Assembly: GCA_037176705.1 (NCBI GenBank)
Contig: CM073899.1
Location: 868,001-932,000 of the forward strand
Direction of reading: 5' to 3'
DNA: 64,000 nucleotides
Origin: Molossus alvarezi
Lineage: Eukaryota; Chordata; Mammalia; Chiroptera; Molossidae
This document shows, piece by piece, positions 21,531 to 32,954 of this stretch (its first letter is position 1; each line of letters begins with the position of its first letter). A program made the translations under genes and the position numbers. The notes below the pieces were generated by a model. That model saw only the letters and a list, made by a program, of their open reading frames with translations, searched no databases and was not told the DNA's origin.

Positions 21531-23942
21531 AGAGGCTGAAAAGCATTCAACAAATCCAGTAACCATTTGTGATAAAAATGCTCAGCAATCTGGGAATAGA
21601 GGGATCATATCTTGACATAATAAAGGCCATATAGGAAAGACCTACAGCCAATATCATACTCAATGGGAAAAAACTAAAACATTTTCCTTAAGAACAAGAG
21701 CAAGACAAGGATGCTCACTTTCACCACTGTTGTTTAACATAGTACTGGAAGTCTTAGCCACAGCAATCATCAGACAGAAAAAAATAAATAAAAGAGATCC
21801 AAATTGGAAAAAAGGAAGTGAAACTGTCATTATTCACAGATGACATGATACTATATGTAGAAAACCCCAAAGTCTTCATCAAAAATTTTCTAGACTTAAT
21901 AAATGAACTTGGCAAAGTAGCAGGATACAAAATTAACATCAAGAAATTGATGGCATTCTTGTACACCAATCATGAAATCACAGAAAAGAAACTAAGAAAA
22001 CAATCCCATTTATCATTGTTGCAAAAGAATTAAGATACTTAGAAATAAACGTAAAAAATATAAAGGACCTATTCGCAGAAAACTACAGTTAATTGAAAAA
22101 AGAAGTAGAGGAAGATATAAAAAACTGGAAGCATATACCTTGTTCATGGATTGAAAGAGTCAACATCATTAAAATGGCAATACTACCCAAAGCAATCTAT
22201 AGATTCAATGCAATCCTCAACGAAATACCAATAACATATTTCACAGAACTAGAATATATATGTCAAAAGTTCATGTGGAACCAAAAAAGACCTTGAATAG
22301 CCATAGCAGTCTTCAAAAAGAACAAATTTGGAGGGATCACATTACCAGATTTCAGGTTATACTATAAACCACGGTAATAAAAACAACCTGCTAGTGGCAC
22401 AAGAACAGACATATAGACCAGTGGAACAGAACAGAGAACCCAGAAATAGTCATCAAAATGGAAAGGCAACCCACTGTATGGAGAGCATAATTGCCAATGA
22501 TATATTAGATAAGGGGTTTATTTTCATTATATATAGAGAGTGCTCATACCACTCAACAAAAGGGAGACAGAGAACCCAATGGGCAGAGCAACTAAATAGA
22601 CACCTCTCCAAACAGGACATACAAATGGCTGAAACATAAGAAGAAATGCTCAACTTCACTATTAATCAGAGAGATGCAAATTAAAACACTAATGAGGTAT
22701 CACCTCACACATGTCAGAAAGGTCACAATCAACAAGTCATCAAACAACAAGTGTTGGCGAGGGTGTGGAGAAAATGGGACTCTAGTACACTGGTGGTGGG
22801 AATGCAGACTGGTGCAGCCACTATGGAAAACAATATGGTGTTACCTCAAAAAATTAAAAATTGAACTTCCATTTGACCCAGTGATCCCACTTCTAGGAAT
22901 ATACCCTATGAAACCTGAAATACTAATCAGAAAGAGTACATGTACCTCCATGTTCATAGCAGCACTATTTGCAATCGCTAAGATCTGGAAACAGCCCAAA
23001 TGTCCATCAGTAGGCAAAAGGATAAAAAGCTGTGATACATATACACAATGAAGTACTATGCAGCTGTAAGAAAAAAATATCTCTTTTCCTTTGAGACAAC
23101 ATGGAGTGACCTGAAAAGTATTATTTTAAGCAAAACAAGTCAGAGAAAGACAAATATCGTATGATCTTAGTTATTTGTGGAATATAATGAACATAACAGT
23201 CTGAGGAATGGGGTAGTCTCAGAGATGTGGAAGTGGGGTACAGACTGACAATCCCCTGAAGAGGGGGTGGTGGGGGAGAGATAACTTAAAGAACTTACAT
23301 GAATGTATGCATAAACAACGGACATGGACAACAAAGCTGGGGACAGGGTGGGGAGGGAGGTGAAGGGTGGAATTAGTGGGGGGAAAATGAAACATCTGTA
23401 GCAAAAATAAATTAATTAATTAAAGAAATAAAATATTTGCATCTTGTATCCAGCAATGCAATAAAAGATTATTTACGATGACCAAGTGATATTCACCCCA
23501 GGAATGCAAGGCTAGTACAACATTCGCAAATCAATAAATGCGATACACCACATAAACTAAGAGAATGATTAAAACTATACGATCATGTCAATAAAGGAAG
23601 TAAAAGCATTTGACAAAATCCAGCACCCATTTCTGATAAAAATGCTAAGCAGTATGAAAATGGATGGATCAGATCTCAACATAATTAAATCCATATTTAG
23701 AAAACCTACAGCCAACATTATGCTCAATGTGCGAAGACTAAAGTAATTTTTTTTAGAACAGGAACAAGACAGGGATGCCCACTTTTGCTGCTCTTATTTA
23801 ACATAGTACTAGAAGGCTTGGCCACAGCAATTAGACAAACAAGAAATATAAAAGGGATCCAAATTGGAAAGAAGAAAGAAACTCTCATTATTTGAATATG
23901 ACATATTGTAACTAGAAAACCATAAAGACTCCATCAAAAATG

Positions 23943-24219
23943 TACAAGATTTAGCACTGGCCAGTTTGGCTCAGCAGTTAGAGCATCAACCTGTGATCCA
24001 GAGATACTCAGTTCAGTTCCCACTAAGGGTACATACCTCCGTTGCAGTTTGTCCTCGGCTCTGGTTGGTTGTGCGGGTGGCAGCCACTCAATGTGTCCCT
24101 TTCATGTTGATGTTCCCCCCCCTCCTCTCTCTTCCTCTCTTTCCCTCCCATTCTATCTGAACAAAAAATGGAAAAATGTCCTCAGGAGAGGATAATTTTT
24201 TTTAAAGTTACAAGTTTTA
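23943..24219 (+). mobile_element. VES-like SINE in L1-Y
   Basis: Sense VES, body about 23953-24209, head GCACTGGCCAGTTTGGCTCAG, B-box-like GTTCAGTTCCCAC, tail GAGGATAATTTTTTTTAAAG. The flanking repeat ACAAGATTTA / ACAAGTTTTA (23943-23952 and 24210-24219) is a slightly diverged target duplication. Confidence 0.92.
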
Positions 24220-24946
24220 ATAAACGCATTTAGCCAAGTAGCAGGATACAAAATTAATGCCAAGAAACCTACAGCATTCTTATACACCAATAATAAACTC
24301 ACAGAAAGAGAAACTTTAAACAAATCTTATTTACAATTGCAGTAAAAAATTCAGATACCTAGGAATAAACTTAACTGAAGAAGTAAAGGATGTGTTTGCA
24401 GAAAACTACAGGGAATTGAAAAAAGTAATAAAGGGAGATATAAAAAAATGGAAGCATATACCTTGTTTATGGATGGAAGAACTAACATTATTAAAATGTC
24501 CATACTACCCAAAGAAATCTATAGATTCAATGTAATCCCCTTTAAAATACCAATGACATATTTTACATAACTAGATGAAATACTTCAGAAGTTTATATGG
24601 AACCAAGTAAGACCTTGAATAGCAACAGCAGTGTTGGAAAAAAAGAACAAAGTAGGAGGGATCACAATACCCGATATGAGGTTATACTACAAATCCACTG
24701 AAATCAAAACAGCCTGGTACTGGCACAAGAAAAGGCAGATACATCAATGGAACAGAATAGAGAACCCAGAAACTGACCCAAGACATTATGCTTAAGTAAT
24801 ATTTGACAAAAGTGTCTAGAGCATACAACAGAGTAAAAACAGCCTCTTCAATAAATTGTGTAGGGAAAATTCAACAGCTACATTAAAAAAAAAAATGAAA
24901 GAAAAAAACTAGACCACCAACTTACATTATACTCAAAATGTATAAA

Positions 24947-25130
24947 AGTCAGTGTAGCTCAACAGTTGAGCATCAATTTACGCACAAAGAGGTCACTGGT
25001 TCAATTCATGGTCAGGGCACATGGTTTGGTTCTGGGCCAAATCCCAAGTGGGGTTATGCAGGAGGCGGCCAATTGATTTTCTCTCTCATCAATGTTTCTA
25101 TCTCCTCTCTGTAAAAATTAATTTTAAAAA
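24947..25130 (+). mobile_element. VES-like SINE, second subfamily, in L1-Y
   Basis: Sense SINE of another subfamily: GTCAGTGTAGCTCAACAGTTGAGCATC, then AAGAGGTCACTGGTTCAATTC, GGTCAGGGCACATG, and a short end CTCATCAATGTTTCTATCTCC. The CACCAAGAGGTCACTGGTTCGATTCC-type B-box region separates it from the CGGTCC..GGGTTCGGTTCCC group. It is decayed, which suggests greater age. Confidence 0.85.
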
Positions 25131-26311
25131 ATTGTTTAATGGAGAAAATATAAACGTGACTGGTGAATCCATAAAAATGCTACAAGAAAATGTAGGGAAG
25201 AAAATTTTACACATCACACCCAGTAGGATTTTTACTGATACAATGCCTAAGTCAAGAGAAACAATGAAAACAATTAATACGTAGAACTACATCAAACTAA
25301 AAAAGTTTCTGCACAGCTAAAGAAATAAGAATCAAAACAGAAGTGGAAGCCACTATATGAGACAGCATAATTGACAATGATACATGATATAAGGGATTAA
25401 TTTGCAAAATATATGGAGTACTAATAAAACTCAACAATAGGAAGACAATGAACCCAATGGAAAAAAATGGGCCAAGGACCTAAATAGACACTTCTCCAAA
25501 AAGGACATACAAATGGCCAAGAGACATATGAGAAAATGCTCAATGTCACTAATCATCACAGAGATGCAAATTAAAACAACAATGAGGTATCACCTCACAC
25601 CTGTCAGAATGGCCACCATCAACAAATCATCAAACAACAAGTGCAGGTGAGGGTGCGTTGAAAAGTGGACACTAGTGCACAGCTGGGAATGCAGAGTGGG
25701 GAAGCCACTATGGGAAACAGTATGGTGTTACATCAAAAAGTTTAAAGTTGAACTGCCCTTTGGCCCAGTGATCCCACTTCTATGAATATATCTTAAGAAG
25801 ACTGAAACACAAATTATAAAAAAAATATGTGCCTCTGTGTTTATAGCAGCACTATTTACAATTTCTAAGATATGGAAAGAGCCCAAGTGTCCATCACTAG
25901 ACGAGTGGATAATCTGTGTCACATATACACAGTGGAACACTATGCAGCTTTAAGAAAGAAAGATTTCTTATCCTTTGGGATGATATGGAGGAACCTGGAG
26001 AGATTATTATGCTAGGCTTAATAAGCCAATCACAGAAAGACAAATGTCACATGATCTCATTTATTTGTTGAATATAATGAACAAAATAAGTTGATGAAAA
26101 AAAAAAAACCAGACTTAGAAAGGAGTATGGTTCAGACTGAGAAACCTCAGAGGAGGGAGGTGGGGAGGAGGGAAGAGAAAAACCAAAGAACTTATATTCA
26201 TGCATGTGTAACCATTGGACATAGTCAACAAAGCTTGGTGGGGGGGTAAGATCAGGAGGATTGTTCTGGGTGGGGTGGAGAAACATCTCTAACAAAAATA
26301 AATTAATTAAT

Positions 26312-26586
26312 AAAATGTACATGAAATAGCCCTGGCCGGTTTGGCTCAGCGGTTAGAACGTCGGCCTACGGTCCAGAGAGACCCAGGTTCGGTTCCCATT
26401 AGGGGCATGTGCCTTGGTTGCGGTTTGTCCCTGGCCCTGGTTGGGTTGTACAGGTGGCAGTCACTCGATGTGTCCCTTTCAGGTTGATGTTTCCCTCTCT
26501 CTCTCTTCCTCTCTCTCCCTCCTGCTCTGTCTGAACAAAAATGGAAAAATCCTCGGGTGAGGATAAAAAAAAAATGTACATAAAAT
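26312..26586 (+). mobile_element. VES-like SINE at the tail of L1-Y (young)
   Basis: Sense VES, body 26328-26570, inserted in the A-rich end of L1-Y. The target duplication AAAATGTACATGAAAT / AAAATGTACATAAAAT lies at 26312-26327 and 26571-26586. A and B boxes are nearly intact. Insertion in a pre-existing A-rich tail is a common SINE target choice. Confidence 0.95.
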
Positions 26587-26689
26587 AAAATAGAAAATCA
26601 AGAAACTTTTGCTTCTTTGTTAAAATCAGATATTCAAATTAAACCTATTATTTATACATAAAATATTTTCATGATTGTATATGTTTTAT

Positions 26690-27195
26690 TTGTTAAAGTT
26701 TTGGCATTGACATTGGTTCATAAAATTATATAGGTTTTAAGTGTATATTTCTATGATACATGATCTGCATATTGCATTGTGAGCCAACAACCCAAAGACA
26801 AATCTTCTTTCATCACCCTATATTTGGCCCTCTTTACCCTTTACTACCCCCACCTTAATTCCTCTGGTAACCATCATGCTGTTGTGTGTGTCTATTAGTT
26901 TTAGTTTGATATCACACATGTGAGTTGAATCATATAGTTCTTAGCTTTTAGTTTTTTCTGACTGACTTATTTTGCTTATTTTAACATTTTCAAGAACTAT
27001 ACATGTTGTCACAAATGACAGCATTTCATTCTTTTTTTGACTGACTAGTTTTCCCTAGTGTATATGTACCACCTATTTATCCAGTCCTCCATTGAAAAAC
27101 ACTTTGGTTGTCTACATGTCTTGGCCATTGTAAATAATGCTGCAAAAAAAAAAAAATGTAGGAGTGCATATATCTTTGCAAATAAAATTTGTCAA
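26690..27195 (-). mobile_element. Old L1M, 3' segment
   Basis: Diverged antisense L1M 3'UTR and ORF2 end: 'ttttggcattgacattggttcataaaatta', 'ttcctctggtaaccatcatgctg', then 'tttattttgcttattttaacattttcaagaac' and 'gtatatgtaccacctatttatcc'. It stops at 27195, and its continuation ('taaatagatacccagaagg') is found at 32976 after L1-G. Confidence 0.8.
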
Positions 27196-27204
27196 GATTT
27201 TTTT

Positions 27205-30153
27205 AAAAATCCTTTGTCTTTTTATCTTCATTGCCGAAAGTATTTCAGCTATAGGCAATGGGTCAGTAAAAATTCTGCTATGTGTGATATCTGAGAATTT
27301 GCTGTCTACATTTGTATCTAGGATTTTTGTGGTTTTACAAGTTACATTTAAGTCTTTTATCCATTTTGAGTTTATTTTTGTGTATGGTGTAAGTTCATGG
27401 TCTAGTTTTTTTGTGTGTTATTTTGGGGGTGGGCATTAAAGAGATTGCCTTTACTCCGTTGCAAGCTCTTGCTACCTTTGTCAAATATTAATTGAGTATA
27501 CTGTCTTGGGTGGATTTCTGAGTTCCCTCTTCTGTTCCATTGTTCTATATCCCTCTTCTTGTGCCAGTACCAGGTTGTTTTGATTATGAAAGCTTTGTAG
27601 TAGAATCTGATATCCAGTGCTGTGATCTGTCCCACTTTGTTCATTCTCAAGATTGCTGTGGCTATTTGAAGCCTTTTTTGGTTCCATATATACTTTTGGA
27701 GTATATGTTTTATATCTGGGGAACATGCCACTGGTGCTTTCATAGGGATTGCTTTGAACCTATAGATGGCTTTAGATATTATTCACATTTTAATGATGCT
27801 GTTTCCTCTATTTTTTTCTTCAATGTCCCGAGAACAGGTCTTTTACTTCACTGGTTTGTTTTATTCTCAGGTGTCTTATTTGTTTTTGCTGCAATGGTAA
27901 ATGTTTTTTTGTTTGTTTTTTTTCTTCTTAGTTTTTGTTTCTGCATCCTCATTATTTGTATGTAAGTATGCCATTGATTTCTGGATGCTAATTTTGCATC
28001 CTGCTACTTTGCTGAATTAGTTTATTAAATCTAGTATTTTTTATGGAGTCTTTAGGGTTTTCTATGTACAAGATCATGTCATCTGCAAATAATGACAGTT
28101 TCACGGCGTTCTTTTCAGTTTGGATGACTTTTATGTTTTCTTCTTGTCTAATTGCTGTGGCTAAGACTTCCAGTACTATGTTGAATCAGAGTGGCCAAAG
28201 CAGACATCCCTGCCTTGTTCCTGTGCTTAAGGAAAATGCTTTTAGTTCTTTCCCATTGATTATGATGTTGTCTATAGGTTTTTCATATATGGCCTTTATT
28301 ATGTTGAGTTATGATTCATCTATTTCCACTTTTCTGAGTGTTTTTATTAGAAATTGGTCAATTTTGCCAAATGCTTATTCAGCATCTATTGATATGTTCA
28401 TATGGTTTTTATGTTTCATTTTGTTTATACTGTGTAGCATAATTTTTGATATTTGAATATTGTACCAGTCTTGCATCCTGGGGATGAATCTCCCTTAGTT
28501 GTGGTGAATGATTTTTTAATATATTGTTGGATCAGATTTGCTAGTATTTTGTTGAGGATTTTAGTGTCTGTGTTCATCAAGAAAGTTGGCCTGTATCTTT
28601 TTTTTTTTCTTTATAATGTGTAATCTGGTTTGGACTTAAGATCAGGCTGGGTCCATGTAAACAGCTTGGAAAGCTTCCTTTTTAAAAAAAATTTTTTGAT
28701 TAGTTTGATAAGCATAGGTGTTATTTATTTTTTGAATGTTCAGTGAAAGTTCCCTGTGAAACTGTCTAGGCCCAGCCTTTTGTTTGCTGGGAGTTTATTG
28801 ATTACAGCTTCAATTTTCTTAGTTGTTATTGGTCTGTTCAAGTTTTCTGACTCTTTCTGGTTCAGGTATAAGACATTGGGTCATTCTAGGAATATGTCCA
28901 TTGCACCTAAGTTGTCCAATTTATTGGCATATTCATACTATTTTCTAACAAGCCTTTGTATTTCTGTAGCATCAGTTGTTACTTCTCTTTCATTTCTGAT
29001 TTTGTTTATTTGGGTCCTCTCTCTTTGTTTCTTGGTGAGTCTGGCTAAAGGTTCATCAATCTTGTTTACCTTTTCAAAGAACCAGCTCTTTGTTTCATTG
29101 ATGTTTTGATATATTTTTTTAAGTCTCTATGTCATTTATTTCTGGTCTAACCATTATTATTTCTTTTTGTCTACTTGCTATTGGTTATTTCTTGTTGTTT
29201 TTATTCATTCGCTTTCTCATTATTTAAGTTGAAGGGTTAGATCTTTTATTCAAATTTTTTTCTTGTTTGCTGAAGTAGGCCTGTAATGCTATGCACTTTC
29301 CTCTCAGTACTGCTTTTGCTGCATCCCATAAATCTTGTGTTGTTTTGTGCTAATTTTTATTGATTTCCAGAAAATGTTTAATTTCTTTCTTGATCTCCTT
29401 GGTAACCCATATATTGTTTAATAACGTGCTATTTATATTACATGTGTTTGAATGTTTTTGAGTGTTTTAATGTAATTAATTTATAGATTTATGCCTTGAT
29501 ATGATTTGAAACTTTTTGAATTTGTAGACACTTAGTTTGTATCCTAACATGTAGTCTGTCTTTGATGTCTTGTGTGCAGTTGAGAAGAATACATATTCTG
29601 AAGTTTTGAGGTGTAATTCTCTGTAAATATCTATGAAATACATCTGACCTTAAGCATTGTTTAGGGTTTCTGTTTTCTTGTTAATCATTTGTGTAGAGGA
29701 TTTATCACATTGTAGTTTGAATGTCAGTGGGGTTTGAAACCCCCTACTATAAATACGTTGCTGACCATTTGTCTCTTGTAGTCTCCAGAAGTTTTAATAT
29801 ATAGTTTGCGTTTATTTATAGCATATATATTTACCATGGTTATATGCTCTTGCTGGATTGATCCTTTTAATATTATGTCATGGTCTTCTTTGTCTCTTGT
29901 TATGACCTTCATTTTGAAGTCTATTTTCTCAGATATGTGTATTGCTACTCCAGCGTTTTTTTTTTTTGCTTGGTGATATTTTTTTCTTCACTTTCAACCT
30001 GTGTAAGTCTTTTGTTGTGAGGTGAGTCTCTTGTAAAAAATATGTATATGAGTCATGCTTTCTTATCCATTCAGGTACTATATGTCTTTTGATTGGAGCA
30101 TTTCATCCATTTAAATTTAAGGTTATTATTGATATGTATTTATTTATTGCCAT
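27205..30153 (-). pseudogene. L1-G ORF2p pseudogene, C-terminus missing
   Basis: Highly decayed ORF2. Short recognisable blocks remain, for example LQKYIWNQKRLQIATAILRM followed by an ITALDIRFYYKAFIIKTTW-like stretch near 27743-27402. Frames are interrupted every 60-140 codons. It ends at about 27205, before the zinc-knuckle-like C-terminus. Confidence 0.78.
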
Positions 30154-30299
30154 TTTTGTTTATTATGGTTATGTTTCTCTCTATTTCCGCTGCTTATTCC
30201 AGCAATCTTGTTCATATTTCTTGCAATGCTGGTTTTGCTTGCAATATATTATGTTTTTTTTTGGGGGGGGGGGGGCTTGTAAAGCTCTTTATTTTACGT

Positions 30300-31052
30300 T
30301 CTATTTTGAATGATAACCTTGCTGGATAGAGGAGTCTTGGATTCTGATCCTTGCTTTTCATTACCCTGAATACTTCATCTGATTCCTTTTGGGCTGTAGC
30401 GCTTCTGTTGAAAAATCAGCCAACAGCTTTATGGTAGCTCCTTTGTTTGTAACATGTTGCTTTTATCCTGCTGACTTTAAGACCTCTTTTTGTGTTGAAT
30501 TTTTGGCATTTTAATTATGATGTGTCTTGGCATGAGTCTTTTTGGGTTCTTCTTACTTGAGAGTCTCTGTGCTTTCTGAACTTGGATGCCTTTCTCCTTC
30601 ATCAAGTTAGGCAAGTTTTCTTTCACTATTTCCTCAAATAGATTCTCTAACCCTTGCTCTTTTTCTCTTCTGGATTTTTTCTGATGCAGATTGTTACATT
30701 TCATGTTGTCCCACAGCTCTCTTAAACTGTCCTCCTGTTTCGTATTTTTTTTTTTGTTCTCTCATTCAGTGATTTTTTTTTCTCTACTCTGTCTTCTAAC
30801 TTGCTGATCTGATCCTCAACTTCCTCTTATCTACTGGTTATTCCTTCCTATGTGTTCTTTATTTCTGCTATGTCATTCCTGATTTCCAATTGGTCATTTT
30901 TTATTGTTTCTACATTTTTTCTCATGCTGTTGAGCATTCTCATAATCATTACTCAAATTCTATATTGGATAACTGGCTTATCTCCATTTCACATAGCCCT
31001 CATTCTGGAGAATTCTCTTGTTCTTTCTTTGGGATTTGTTTCTTTGTTTCAC
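30300..31052 (-). pseudogene. L1-G ORF1p pseudogene
   Basis: The C-terminal ORF1 signature survives at 30704-30477 (SSKKNPKRLMPRHIIIKMPK preceded by GLENLFEEIVKENLPNLMKE). The N-terminal coiled coil is unreadable because of indels and T-rich expansions. Confidence 0.7.
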
Positions 31053-31370
31053 CCTTTTACTGTCTCAGCAGGGTTTGTAATCTGCCACAATCTCCCTGTG
31101 GGATTGATGTTATGCAGATTGTGGCTTCCTTTGTTGTGTTTGGATCTGTATGGGAGGGACCAAGCTGAACACCAATGTCTCCTCTTACTCTCCTGTGTAG
31201 AGTCACAAGCCAGGCAAAGATTCAATTATTCTAGGGCCTCTGCATGCAGGCTGACTGTTAGTCTCAGTTACTTAATAAGCCTCAAACTGTAGTCATCAGA
31301 TGGATGAAAGCTCCCTCAGATGGGCAAGGTAAGAGGATTTCCAGAGGGTGAGGCAATCCACCCCACCTCA

Positions 31371-32270
31371 CTAAAGCTGCTTTGAGAGTGAAACTCTGCC
31401 TGCAGCATGGGTTAATGACTCAGCACAGGGGCCCAGGCAGCTGCCTTCACAGTTTGGACCCCAAAGTCTTGCAAGTCAATGACCATGAACAAAACACAAG
31501 GTTCAAAGTGCCCTGGGCCTCATCTCTACCTGCAGGCTCCCCCCAGCCTGATGGGGTTAAATTTCAGTAAGTGAGGCAGTTGTTTCCCTCCACCCCTGTG
31601 CTATAGTTGTTTTTATGGGAGAAGTCTGCCTGAGAAGAATGGTTTTCACAGTGTGGGTTAATGGCTCAGCACAGAAAACCAGGACTCAGCCTTCACAGCT
31701 CAGTTCCCAGAGCCACAAAACCAAATGCCCATGATCTAGGCCCAGAGCTCAGGTTGCAGTTCTGTGCTAGGTGCTGACTTCACCTTGCTGGGCAGGGTTA
31801 AATTCTAATACATGCAGCAGTTGCTTCCCTCCAGGGCTATAGCTGCTTTGATGAAAAAACTACCTGAGAAAATGATTTCTGTAGCATAAATTAATGCCAA
31901 AGCCCAGGGGCACAGGCAGACATATTTGCGACTCAGTTCCCAGATTCACAAAACTCAACAACTGAGAGCCAGTCCCAAGGTTCAAAGCATTCAGAGACTT
32001 GTCTTTCCTTACTGGCTGGTTGGTAGTCTCTTACAGTTAATGAGCTACAGGTTGCCCTTCTCCTATCTGGGATGAGTTAAATTCCAACACCTGGGGTGGT
32101 TGCTTTCCCCCGGGCTAACACCACTGTTGTGGGAAAAGTCTGCCTTAGAAAAATGGTTTATTTGGCATGGGGGAATGACTAAGCATAGGGCTCCCAAAGG
32201 CCTCCTTCCTAGCTCTATCCCCAGTGCCACAAATTTCTAACTCTCCTCATGCTGCTTCAGTCCAGACCAC
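31371..32270 (-). repeat. Tandem ~235-bp units in the L1-G 5'UTR
   Basis: Unit starts marked by CTAAAGCTGC (31371), CTATAGTTGT (31601), CTATAGCTGC (31837) and CTAACACCACTG (32115) give periods of 230, 236 and 278 bp. Each unit repeats the same landmark order on the plus strand: a TCTGCCTGAGAA-like block, TGGGTTAATGGCTCAGCACAG, a CTCAGTTCCCAGAGCCACAAA-like block, then GGTTAAATTCTAATACATG and GTTGCTTCCCTCC. The other short-type L1s (L1-I, L1-L) have room for only one such unit. Confidence 0.82.
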
Positions 32271-32598
32271 CATTTCTTTGCAGGGGTCCAAGTTGAGTGG
32301 TTGTATATTTGAGTTAGTGTGCTGACCCTTCAGATGGATTCCCATGTTGCCAGCTCTGCTCCATCCTAGACCAAATCTTTGATGTGGTGACTTTCTCTGT
32401 CAGGTGTTATGTGGGTGACTTTCTCTGTTCTGCCATTCTGTGCTGGGGAGCTGACTTGGGGTTTTAACTCCTGACTTCCCAAAGGGAACTTTTCTCAGCT
32501 AAAATAGCACTCAGCTGCTGCCTGTGTGAAGTCAAGCCAGCCCTGTTGCTCCACCTATCAGTCTTGATTTGTGCCCCTCTTTATGTCCCTGGTTATAA

Positions 32599-32844
32599 GA
32601 GTTCTCTCCAGCCAAGCTGGTATGGCTTAGTTGTTAAGCATCAACACATGCACCAAGAGGTCACTGGTTTGATTCCTGGTCAGGGTAAATGCCCAGGTTG
32701 TGGGCCTGATCTCTTGTTGAGGACATGCAGGAAGGAGCCAGTCAATGTTTTCTCTCATCAATGTTTTTATCTCTCTCTCCCTCTCCCTTTCTGTCTCTCT
32801 GAAAATCAATGAAGAAAAAAAAAAAAAAGGGAGCTCTCTCCAGC
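32599..32844 (+). mobile_element. VES-like SINE, second subfamily, in the L1-G 5'UTR
   Basis: Sense SINE, body 32613-32830, with TGGCTTAGTTGTTAAGCATC, CACCAAGAGGTCACTGG and GGTCAGGGTAAATGCCC, a CTCTC tract and an A14 tail. The target duplication GAGTTCTCTCCAGC / GAGCTCTCTCCAGC lies at 32599-32612 and 32831-32844. Opposite orientation to L1-G. Confidence 0.93.
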
Positions 32845-32954
32845 TGGTCTTCAGTTGGTTATTCCAGATGAATTTTCTTTATTTTAATTGTAATTTCAGT
32901 TTGGTTCTGGGAGATGGTCAGTATAGCTTTCTTTCACTCTACCACCATTTTTTT

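Larger units (their letters stand above)
19203..23187 (+). pseudogene. L1-E ORF2p pseudogene
   Basis: The start codon position reads TTGCAATAATAAG instead of ATG, and a VES SINE (19229) follows within the first codons. Recognisable pieces are an endonuclease N-terminus (TVNGLYASIKRQRVADWIQN), reverse-transcriptase blocks including [16 protein letters not shown] (DD pair retained, near 21820-21870), and a C-terminus with the Cys/His-type cluster ([20 protein letters not shown], 22674-23051). Stops and indels break it into pieces no longer than about 125 codons. Confidence 0.85.
16618..23429 (+). mobile_element. L1-E: near-complete L1 nested in L1-Y (long 5'UTR type)
   Basis: Plus-strand L1 with a 5' end AGAAGATGGCGGTGGGC (16621 on), a long 5'UTR (16621-18259), ORF1 (18260 to about 19060), ORF2 (about 19203-23187), and a 3'UTR ending in AATAAATTAATTAATTAAAG at about 23425. 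Two VES SINEs are nested inside it (19229-19475 and 21249-21510). Excluding these it is about 6.3 kb. Both ORFs are broken. The 5'UTR belongs to the same long class as L1-J but has fewer tandem units (recognisable near 17308-17460). Confidence 0.9.
23430..26311 (+). mobile_element. L1-Y, 3' segment (ORF2 to poly(A))
   Basis: Continuation of L1-Y. It starts within the reverse-transcriptase region ('ccagcaatgca..ttatttacgatgaccaagtg'), passes the RT/thumb and C-terminal blocks, reaches the ORF2 end at about 26078 (ATATAATGA), then a purine-rich 3'UTR with GAGGAGGGAGGTGGGGAGG and a tail AACAAAAATAAATTAATTAAT. Two SINEs sit inside it (23953-24209 and 24947-25130). ORF2 is broken throughout. Confidence 0.87.
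27196..32954 (-). mobile_element. L1-G nested in the old L1M; 3' end missing
   Basis: Antisense L1 flanked by diverged duplications of TTTGCAAATAAAATTTGTCAA (27175-27195) and its partner at 32955-32975 (15 of 21 identical). The 5' end at about 32948 matches the short-type start. The 3' end is abnormal: homology stops inside the ORF2 C-terminus at about 27205, directly after a T7 run, with no 3'UTR. Between 31060 and 32940 the 5'UTR carries three to four tandem ~235-bp units not seen in the other copies. A SINE is inserted at 32613-32830. ORF2 is at 30153-27205 and ORF1 at about 31052-30300. Confidence 0.88.
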
